This document shows, piece by piece, positions 7,560 to 13,542 of a DNA stretch of 19,713 nucleotides (positions are counted from its first letter, which is position 1; every line of letters begins with the position of its first letter). The DNA comes from JAKFWI01 sp050246435 (GTDB lineage Bacteria; Pseudomonadota; Alphaproteobacteria; Caulobacterales; Aquidulcibacteraceae), in the NCBI GenBank assembly GCA_050246435.1, contig JBFWWB010000045.1, positions 1-19,713 on the forward strand, in the 5' to 3' direction. Both the position numbers and the translations under genes were made by a program. Under the pieces are notes generated by a model. It did not search any database. It was not told the origin of the DNA and saw only the letters and a program-made list of their open reading frames with translations.

Positions 7560-8888
7560 GCGCGCCGCCGCCGGCGCACGCCGCCCCAGCATCGCCATGC
7601 GCGCCATGAGCACCGCCACCGAAACCACGCTCGCCCAGACGATCGCCTCGATGAGGCCGGGCACGCCGCGGTGCTGCATTTCCGCGAGATAGTAGCCGAG
7701 CGGCGGCATGACCACGACATACGCGAAGATGTGGTTCGCGGTGGGAAACCAATTGTCGCCCTGCGCGCGCAGCGCCGATGCCGCCACCGATTGCCCGCCG
7801 TCCGGCGCGAGCACGGCGGCCAGGACCGGCGCCGTCGCGATATAGAGCGCGCTGATCGATGGGTCGCTGGTGAAGCCATGTGCGATCGGCGTTGCGCCGA
7901 GGATCACCACAAGCGCCGCCGCCAGCATTGCGATGGTGTTGATTCCCAGCCCATGCCAGCCGGCGCTCACCCGATCGGCAGGGGCGCCGCGGCCCACCGC
8001 ATCGGAAACCAGCACCGCCGTCGCCGTCGAGATGCCCTGCGCGATCATGAAGACGAGCGCCAAGGTCATCAGCATGATCTGATAGGCCGCCACCGCATCC
8101 CCGCCGATGCGCCCGGCGATCACCGTCATGCCGGAAAACGCCGCCGACTCCGCAAATTGGCTGACGGCCGCCGCCGCGCCCACGGAGAGGATCGCAGGAT
8201 AAGCGGGCGCGCCGGCGTCCGCCGCGCTCACGCCGTAGCGCTTCAGTGAGGGCCAGAAGAACACGTACGCGCCCAAAGCCAGCGTCGTCGCCAGGCGCGC
8301 CCACACCGTCGCCCATGCGGCCCCTGCCGCGCCTTGCGTCGGCACCAGCCACAGCAGCAAAGCCAAGTTGAGGCCGTTGGCGAGCCACACCACCGCCATG
8401 CCGACATTCGGACGCTGGATCGATTCCAGGAAATAGCTGAGCGCGATGAACAGGAAATGCAGCGGGATGCTCAGCGCGAGAATTTGCGCCACCTTGGCCG
8501 CGCCGGCGACCAGCTTGGCGTCGATGCCGAAGAACAGCAGGCCCGGTCCCGCGCCCCAATAGAGCGCTGCGCCCGCGATCACCCCGACGACGACGGAGAT
8601 CACCAACCCGCGGCGCAGCACTGTGCCGGCGGCATGCACGCGCCCCTCGCCGATCACCCGCGCGCTCAGCACCTGCACGCCCAGCAGCAGACCGATGCCA
8701 GCGACCAACGCCATCCCCGTCGGCGCCCAGCCGAGCGCGAGAAACGGCAGCTCATCGGCGGCGGCCTGGCCCACCACGATCGTGTCGATGATGCCCATGC
8801 CCATGATGCCGAGGCGGGCGAGCGCCACGGGGCCTGCAAGACGCAGCAGCGCGACGGACATCGCGCGGGAGATGAGAGCTTGTCGCAT
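7548..8888 (-). CDS. MATE-family efflux transporter (NorM/DinF-like)
   Basis: This 446-residue integral inner-membrane protein is hydrophobic throughout, with about twelve predicted helices, as expected for MATE transporters. These export drugs or metabolites in exchange for Na+ or H+. Family features include GPVALARLGIMGMGIIDTI near the N terminus (the conserved first-helix pattern with ID-T), a positively charged short C-terminal tail, and a pseudo-repeat in which the second half begins near residue 230 (ILSVGAAAAVSQFAESAAF). SALRAQGDNWFPT at about 370-382 resembles the conserved Q-G-x-G/N motif of the second half. The substrate cannot be inferred. Neither the ATG at 8888 nor the in-frame ATG at 8861 has a Shine-Dalgarno site, so the start is uncertain. 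The upstream gap has strong inverted repeats at 8966-8994 that could be an operator. The 3' end overlaps the DUF429-like gene by 12 bp. Confidence 0.94.
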   Translation of the reverse strand: MRQALISRAMSVALLRLAGPVALARLGIMGMGIIDTIVVGQAAADELPFLALGWAPTGMALVAGIGLLLGVQVLSARVIGEGRVHAAGTVLRRGLVISVVVGVIAGAALYWGAGPGLLFFGIDAKLVAGAAKVAQILALSIPLHFLFIALSYFLESIQRPNVGMAVVWLANGLNLALLLWLVPTQGAAGAAWATVWARLATTLALGAYVFFWPSLKRYGVSAADAGAPAYPAILSVGAAAAVSQFAESAAFSGMTVIAGRIGGDAVAAYQIMLMTLALVFMIAQGISTATAVLVSDAVGRGAPADRVSAGWHGLGINTIAMLAAALVVILGATPIAHGFTSDPSISALYIATAPVLAAVLAPDGGQSVAASALRAQGDNWFPTANHIFAYVVVMPPLGYYLAEMQHRGVPGLIEAIVWASVVSVAVLMARMAMLGRRAPAAARSAA

Positions 8889-8965
8889 GAGGGCGTATCG
8901 AGGGGCGGCTCTCTATCGGATCGTCCGTGCAAAGAAAAGCAGCGGACCGCGCAGTTTTTGTGCGA

Positions 8966-8994
8966 AGTGCGCACTGAAGCGCCTTGGCGCTTCA
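8966..8994. promoter_or_regulatory. Palindrome cluster upstream of the MATE gene, candidate operator
   Basis: AGTGCGCACT at 8966-8975 is a perfect 10-bp palindrome. Sharing its last base, TGAAGCGCC (8975-8983), a TT spacer and GGCGCTTCA (8986-8994) form a 9-bp perfect inverted repeat. It sits 78-106 bp upstream of the MATE start, with no T-run on either side, so a protein-binding site is more likely than a terminator. No regulator gene is adjacent. Confidence 0.4.
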
Positions 8995-9108
8995 CGATCA
9001 CGTTTGCGCTTTCGCATGCGGCTGAAAACGCCGCGGCCTCAGCGCAGTATTTCTGCGCCACGCACTAGGCCGTTCGGAATAGAGAATTGCGAGGCCCTGA
9101 AACGGCGC

Positions 9109-9133
9109 GCCGCGCGAGCGGCGCCCGCGCGGC
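9109..9133. repeat. GC-rich inverted repeat with T-rich flank
   Basis: GCCGCGCG (9109-9116) and CGCGCGGC (9126-9133) pair perfectly around a 9-nt loop and are followed on the plus strand by TTGTTTG. This looks terminator-like for plus-strand transcription, but no plus-strand gene lies upstream for more than 1.5 kb. On the minus strand, the direction of the his operon, it lacks a T-run. Its role is unknown, and short GC-rich palindromes are common in such DNA. Confidence 0.3.
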
Positions 9134-9236
9134 TTGTTTGACGACTATTGTTATATTTTGGGGGCGTCTCCTCCCAGCGCCGCGACTGCGCCGCGCCGCA
9201 CAGTCAGGCGGCACTCTCGCCCACTTCGAAGGCAAG

Positions 9237-10196
9237 TCAAGGCTTCTTATCAATACTGTCATGGAAGCGCCGCAGCGCCTCGCCGCCGCCCGCAAACAGG
9301 AAATCGGGCGCTTGAACCGATACGGCGAGTGCGCCCGCACGCAGCAGCGCCGAGCCCGCGCGCGCCAGCGTTTCGCTTGCGCAGAGGAAGGTCAGGCTTT
9401 CGCCGCCTTCCACCGGCTCGCAGCCGAGCGCCGCCGCCGCCGCGCGCACCGCCGCCGCCGCAGCCGGCAGGCATGTCACCCGCAGCGCGCGCCGCGCCCG
9501 CGCCCGCGCCCGGGCTTCGATGGATTCCGTCAGCACGGCGAGCGCCGCCAGCGCCTGGGGCGTCCAGTGCGCCGCACGGCTCGCCGCGAGATGCGCCTGG
9601 CTGCGCAGGATCACGCCATCGGCCACGATCTTCAGATGATTGGCGGCCAGCGTCGCGCCGGTCGTGGTGATGTCGACGATGATTTCCGCAGCGCCCGCGC
9701 CCGGCGCGCCTTCCGTGGCGCCCAGGCTTTCCACCACGCGATAGTCGTGCAGCCCGTGCGCGGCGAAGAAGGCGCGCGTCAGCGCCATGTATTTCGTGGC
9801 GACGCGCAGGCGTGCGCCGGTGCGCAGGCGGAAGGCGTGGCACACTGCATCGAGGTCGGCGAGCGTTTGAACATCGACCCAGCTCTGCGGCGCGGCGACG
9901 ACGAGATCGGCGCGGCCGAAGCCTAGCGGCGCCAGCAGCGCCGTGCGCGCCAAGGCCGGTTCCGTCTCACGCAACAAATCTTCGCCCGCCACGCCCGCAT
10001 GCGCCGCCCCGTCGCGCAGCGCGGTGGCGATCTCGGCGGAAGAAAGCAGGCGCACCGCCACATCCGGAACGGATGGCATCGTCGCGGTGTAGCCGCGCGC
10101 GTCGGCGCGAATGGCCAGCCCGCAATCGGCGAGGAAGTGTTCCGCCTGCTCCTTGAGGCGGCCTTTCGAGGGGATGGCCAGAACAAGCGCGCTCAT
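9237..10196 (-). CDS. hisG: ATP phosphoribosyltransferase catalytic subunit
   Basis: This enzyme catalyses the first and feedback-regulated step of histidine synthesis, ATP + PRPP to phosphoribosyl-ATP, in the cytosol. The 319-residue protein opens with LAIPSKGRLKEQ (6-17), the conserved HisG start. It has GVAGEDLL (68-75), VESLGATEGAPGAGAAE (155-171) and the PRPP-binding IVDITTTGATL (173-183), followed by GVILRSQA (194-201). HisZ-dependent short-form HisG proteins are usually near 210-230 residues. This one has about 100 extra C-terminal residues (from about 215), resembling in length the regulatory domain of the long form, yet hisZ is present. The same combination is known in other alphaproteobacteria. 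The ATG (10194-10196) overlaps the hisZ stop in ATGA, implying translational coupling. The frame extends 18 residues further upstream inside hisZ, but homology starts at this ATG. Confidence 0.95.
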   Translation of the reverse strand: MSALVLAIPSKGRLKEQAEHFLADCGLAIRADARGYTATMPSVPDVAVRLLSSAEIATALRDGAAHAGVAGEDLLRETEPALARTALLAPLGFGRADLVVAAPQSWVDVQTLADLDAVCHAFRLRTGARLRVATKYMALTRAFFAAHGLHDYRVVESLGATEGAPGAGAAEIIVDITTTGATLAANHLKIVADGVILRSQAHLAASRAAHWTPQALAALAVLTESIEARARARARRALRVTCLPAAAAAVRAAAAALGCEPVEGGESLTFLCASETLARAGSALLRAGALAVSVQAPDFLFAGGGEALRRFHDSIDKKP

Positions 10197-11302
10197 TGGG
10201 CCGCATCCGCCAGGCGCTTCGGGCGCACGGCAAATCCCGCGGCGCTCCACGCGCCGATCGCGCGCCCTTCATGCGCCGCCAGCGCGCGCAGCAGCCCATC
10301 ATAGCGCCCGCCGCCCCCGAGGCTCGCGCGTGCGCCCAGCGCCGGCGCCTCCAACTCGAAAATGAGGCCGTCATAATAAGAGATGCCGCGTCCGAAACCG
10401 ATGCTGAAGCGCGCCTCCGCGGGCGCCGGCGCCAGCTTCAGCGCATCCGCCCACATCGCGCGAAACCGCTCCACCGCATCGCGCAACGCAGGCTGCGCGC
10501 CGGCCACGCTCAGCAGCGCCTTGAGCGCCGCATCCGGCGCATCTTCGATCGCCAGCGCCGCGCGCACCATCGCGATGCTCGCCGGCGCAGGGCGCGCCGC
10601 ATCGCCCTCCAAGCCTTGCTCACGCAGCCGCGCGGCGATCTCGCCGACGCTGCGCCCGCCCACCGGGGCGATGCCGGCGATCGTCAGCATTTCGGCGAAC
10701 GCCGCCTCCGCCTCTGCGGGTGAAAGCTTTGCGAGGCCGCGCGCCAACGCGGAGGGAGGCTGCGCTTCGCCCGCCGCTTCATCGAGCAGCGCGGCGGGTC
10801 CGCGCGCACCGGCGAACGCGCGCACGAGGCGCGCGCGCCACACGTCCGCAAAGCCTGCAGACGCCGCAAGCGCCGCGAACATTGCCGCATCCCCCAGGCG
10901 CAGCGCAGGCTTCACGCCCGCAGCTGCGCACGCCTCCAGCGCGGAAGCCAACGCCAGCGCTTCCGATGCGGGCGCGCCGGGCGGGGCGAAAAATTCCGCG
11001 CCCGCCTGCACGAATTCGGCGGCGCCGGCTTCGCCTTCCTTGCGGAACACCTGCCCTTGATAACGCACGGCGAACGGGGCGCGCCAAAGATCGAGCGCCA
11101 GCGCGGCGCGGCACGCCGGCGCCGTCATATCCGGGCGTAGGCACAATTCGTCGTCCTCGATCATGAAAGCGCGCCGGCGCAAGTCCTCGCCCACGAGTTC
11201 GAGATAGAGTCCGGCGGGCTGCAGCACGGGCGGGTCGAGCGCCGCGGCGCCGCGCGCCGCCAGCTTGGCGGCGATGGCGGCTTCGATCTGGGACTGGCTC
11301 AC
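10193..11302 (-). CDS. hisZ: ATP phosphoribosyltransferase regulatory subunit
   Basis: HisZ is a catalytically inactive paralogue of histidyl-tRNA synthetase that binds HisG and confers histidine feedback control. The 369-residue protein retains the class II synthetase core: LCLRPDMTAPACR (about 53-65), the motif-2-like VRYQGQVFRKE, SYYDGLIFEL (the HisA-like segment), and GGGGRYDGL (329-337). It lacks the C-terminal anticodon-binding domain seen in HisS next door, which supports HisZ rather than a second synthetase. The interior (about 150-260) is Ala-rich and divergent. The start codon is GTG at 11300-11302, overlapping the hisS stop as GTGA. Its own stop overlaps the hisG start as ATGA. It is therefore the middle gene of a tightly coupled hisS-hisZ-hisG operon. 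Confidence 0.94.
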   Translation of the reverse strand: MSQSQIEAAIAAKLAARGAAALDPPVLQPAGLYLELVGEDLRRRAFMIEDDELCLRPDMTAPACRAALALDLWRAPFAVRYQGQVFRKEGEAGAAEFVQAGAEFFAPPGAPASEALALASALEACAAAGVKPALRLGDAAMFAALAASAGFADVWRARLVRAFAGARGPAALLDEAAGEAQPPSALARGLAKLSPAEAEAAFAEMLTIAGIAPVGGRSVGEIAARLREQGLEGDAARPAPASIAMVRAALAIEDAPDAALKALLSVAGAQPALRDAVERFRAMWADALKLAPAPAEARFSIGFGRGISYYDGLIFELEAPALGARASLGGGGRYDGLLRALAAHEGRAIGAWSAAGFAVRPKRLADAAQ

Positions 11303-12795
11303 GGGCCCGTCCCCTCGCTTTGGCCGGCGAGCATGCGCTGCACGGTTTCCACCAGCTCCGCGCGCGGCGCCTCGATTTGGGCGGGCCGATTCTTGCGCCA
11401 GGATTCGTTGTCCGCGATGGTTTTCGAAAGCATCGCGCCGAGCTTCAAATCCTTCACGGTGACGACGCCCTTCGCGCGCTCGTCGCCGCCGACGATCACC
11501 GCCAGGGGCGCGCCGCGCTTGTCGGCGTATTTCATCTGCGCGCGCATGCCGGATGAGCCGAGATTCGCCTCCGCGCGCAGGCCAGCCGCGCGCAGCTCGG
11601 CAGCCATCGCGAAATACTCCGCCATGCGATCGCTCTCGAGCGCGAGAACGACGATCGGGCCATCCGCTTCCGCCGCCTCCGCGGCGCGCGCTTCCAGCGC
11701 GGCGGCGAGCCGGGAGACGCCGACAGAGAATCCCGTGGCCGGAATCTTCTCGCCGCGAAACCGGGAGACGAGATCGTCATAACGCCCGCCGCCGCCAACG
11801 GAGCCGTAATTCACCCCGCCGGCGCCGATCAGCTGCGCCTCGAACACCGCGCCGGTGTAGTATTCAAGACCGCGCACGATCGTGGGATCGATCGCGGCCG
11901 CTGCATCGTCCACGCCCAGCGCAGCGAGAGCCGCGCTCATCTGCGCAAGCTCCGCTGTTGCCGCTTCGCCAGCGATGCGCGCGAGGCGTTCCAGCGTTGC
12001 TTCACGCCCGCCCCCGCCCGCACGCACCAGTTCGAGCACTGCGCCGGCTTGCGCCGCATCGAGACCCGCGCCCTTGGTGAAATCACCGCTTTCGTCCTTT
12101 CGCCCGCCGCCGAGCAGCGCCGCGACACCCGCTTCGCCGAGGCGATCGAACTTGTCGATCGCGCGCAGAATGACCAGCCGCGTCGAGAACGCTTCCGCGC
12201 CGACGCCGATTTTTTCGAGCAGCGCATCCAACAGACGGCGCGTGGAGAAACGCAGCTGAAAGCCGCTGCGCTCAAACCCCGCCGCTTCCAGCGCCGCGCA
12301 CGCCATCGCGATCATTTCGGCGTCCGCTGCGGGGGAGGCCGCGCCAACCGTGTCGGCGTCGCACTGCCAGAATTCGCGGAAGCGGCCCGGTCCCGGCTTC
12401 TCGTTGCGCCAGACGGGACCTGCGGCCCAACGGCGGAACGGCTTGGCGAGCGCGTCGTAATGCTCGGCGACGTAACGTGCGAGCGGCGCCGTCAGATCGT
12501 AGCGCAGCGAGAGCCATTGCTCGTCGTCGTCCTGCAACGCGAACACGCCCTCGTTGGGGCGATCCTGATCGGGAAGGAATTTGCCGAGCGCGTCGGCATA
12601 TTCGAGCGCCGGCGTGTCCAGCGGCTCAAATCCCCACGCCTCATAGACGGTCGAAATGCGCGCGATCAGCGTGCGGATGCGCGCCAGCTGCGCGCCGGCG
12701 CGATCTTCAAACCCGCGGGCGCGGCGCGCGCGCGGGCGAAAAGCCTCCGCCTTCGGCGGCGTGGACGGGTTCGCTTCGTTCGTGGGCATGCGCAT
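11299..12795 (-). CDS. hisS: Histidyl-tRNA synthetase
   Basis: This class II synthetase charges tRNA-His in the cytosol; the protein has 498 residues. Seen in order: LRYDLTAPLARY (97-108), motif 2 at 130-144 with the core NEKPGPGRFREF, the histidine-specific VRGLEYYTG (307-315), GGGGRYDDL (334-342) and motif 3 ATGFSVGVSR (353-362). A C-terminal alpha/beta anticodon-binding domain follows at about 379-465. The KPGPGRFRE loop differs from the RPQxGRxRE of most bacterial enzymes and is the alphaproteobacterial type, which recognises a tRNA-His lacking the usual extra G at position -1. The first 25 residues are basic and non-conserved; ATG at 12795 and ATG at 12789 are both possible and neither has a strong Shine-Dalgarno site. 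It is first in the his operon. An 87-bp gap with a hairpin separates it from the redoxin gene upstream. Confidence 0.96.
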   Translation of the reverse strand: MRMPTNEANPSTPPKAEAFRPRARRARGFEDRAGAQLARIRTLIARISTVYEAWGFEPLDTPALEYADALGKFLPDQDRPNEGVFALQDDDEQWLSLRYDLTAPLARYVAEHYDALAKPFRRWAAGPVWRNEKPGPGRFREFWQCDADTVGAASPAADAEMIAMACAALEAAGFERSGFQLRFSTRRLLDALLEKIGVGAEAFSTRLVILRAIDKFDRLGEAGVAALLGGGRKDESGDFTKGAGLDAAQAGAVLELVRAGGGGREATLERLARIAGEAATAELAQMSAALAALGVDDAAAAIDPTIVRGLEYYTGAVFEAQLIGAGGVNYGSVGGGGRYDDLVSRFRGEKIPATGFSVGVSRLAAALEARAAEAAEADGPIVVLALESDRMAEYFAMAAELRAAGLRAEANLGSSGMRAQMKYADKRGAPLAVIVGGDERAKGVVTVKDLKLGAMLSKTIADNESWRKNRPAQIEAPRAELVETVQRMLAGQSEGTGP

Positions 12796-12842
12796 CAGGC
12801 ATGGGGTGGAGGCCTCGGAAGGGAGAAGCCTCTAGCCCAGCA

Positions 12843-12869
12843 GGCGGACGGCGGCAACCGCCGCCCGCC
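12843..12869. terminator. GC-rich hairpin between the redoxin gene and hisS
   Basis: GGCGG-A-CGGCGG (12843-12854) pairs with CCGCCG-C-CCGCC (12858-12869) around a CAA loop, giving an 11-bp stem with one mismatch. It lies 13 bp beyond the stop of the redoxin gene (minus strand). No T-run follows, so an intrinsic terminator is only possible; it could also attenuate read-through into hisS. Confidence 0.4.
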
Positions 12870-12882
12870 CGATGCGGAGCGG

Positions 12883-13542
12883 TTACTCGGCGTATTTCAC
12901 GCTGCAGCCATAAGGCTTGGACGTGGTGACCGCGACGGCCTTGCCGGCCTTGATGTCGCTTAGCGCGGCGGTGACGTAATTCGTCGCCGACTTGAGGCTT
13001 GTCGGATCGGGCGTCGGCTTGTCGTCGATGCCGCCTTGGTAAACGAGGTCGCCCTTCTTATCGATGACGTACATGTGCGGCGTCGTCTTCGCGCCATAAG
13101 CTTTTCCCATCGCGCCGCTGGCGTCGAGCAGCACGGCGGCCGGGGCGGCCTTGCGATCCGCCGTCAGCGTATTGGCGCCGGCGCCGCTGACATAACCTTG
13201 CTTGCCTGGTGCGGAAGAGATCACCGACAGCCAGACGACGCCATCGGCCGCGGCCTGCTTCTGCAGCGCCTGCATGGCGTCTGCGCCGTAGAATTTTTGC
13301 ACGAACGGGCAATCGGCGTTCGTCCATTCGAGAACCAGGGTCTTGCCGGCGAACTCGCTCAGATGGCGCTGCTTGCCGTTGGAGTCGATGACCTGGAAGG
13401 CCGGCGCCTTCGCCCCGGTCTGCACCGCGGCGTTCGCCGAAGTGGCGATCATCGCGCCGGCGGTCAGCGCGGCGGTCGCGGCGATCGCCGCAGCCAGCGC
13501 GAGGCCGCGCCGGGTGAAGATCCGGGATGCCCATTTACCCAT
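12883..13542 (-). CDS. Exported thioredoxin-like / AhpC-TSA (peroxiredoxin-like) protein
   Basis: This is a 219-residue predicted periplasmic redoxin. The N terminus has an arginine pair (TRRGLALAAA) and a hydrophobic run ending in an ANA|AV cleavage site near residue 38; this could be a Sec or a Tat signal. The thioredoxin fold follows, with active-site segment WTNADCPFVQKFY (73-85) carrying a single cysteine, C78, in place of a CxxC pair. A conserved-looking SSAPGKQGYVSG lies at 109-120 and the cis-proline TPHMYVID at 154-161. A second cysteine, C213, sits in the C-terminal YGCSVKY. A lone catalytic Cys plus a distal Cys suits a peroxiredoxin-like or thiol-relay role rather than a classical oxidoreductase. 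The start is firmly supported by AAGGAG 7 nt upstream. It overlaps the end of the DsbD-type gene by 8 nt, so that protein is its likely electron donor (inference). Confidence 0.88.
   Translation of the reverse strand: MGKWASRIFTRRGLALAAAIAATAALTAGAMIATSANAAVQTGAKAPAFQVIDSNGKQRHLSEFAGKTLVLEWTNADCPFVQKFYGADAMQALQKQAAADGVVWLSVISSAPGKQGYVSGAGANTLTADRKAAPAAVLLDASGAMGKAYGAKTTPHMYVIDKKGDLVYQGGIDDKPTPDPTSLKSATNYVTAALSDIKAGKAVAVTTSKPYGCSVKYAE

Larger units (their letters stand above)
8889..9236. other. 348-bp non-coding gap between the MATE gene and the end of hisG
   Basis: I find no convincing gene here: the short open frames are Arg/Ala/Pro-rich shadows of neighbouring genes. The gap should hold the MATE promoter and the end of the his operon transcript. 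It contains a cluster of inverted repeats (8966-8994), a GC-rich inverted repeat (9109-9133) and an AT-rich island around 9134-9160 (TTGTTTG, TTATATTTTG) that stands out in this GC-rich DNA. I see no clean intrinsic terminator for the his operon. Confidence 0.7.

Noticed and set aside
9087..9926. Open frame of 279 codons on the plus strand across the hisG end
   Set aside because: It is Arg-rich and antisense to hisG, without ribosome binding site or domain.
10193..11302. hisZ considered as a second histidyl-tRNA synthetase
   Set aside because: It lacks the anticodon-binding domain, is 369 residues, and is coupled to hisG, which fits HisZ.
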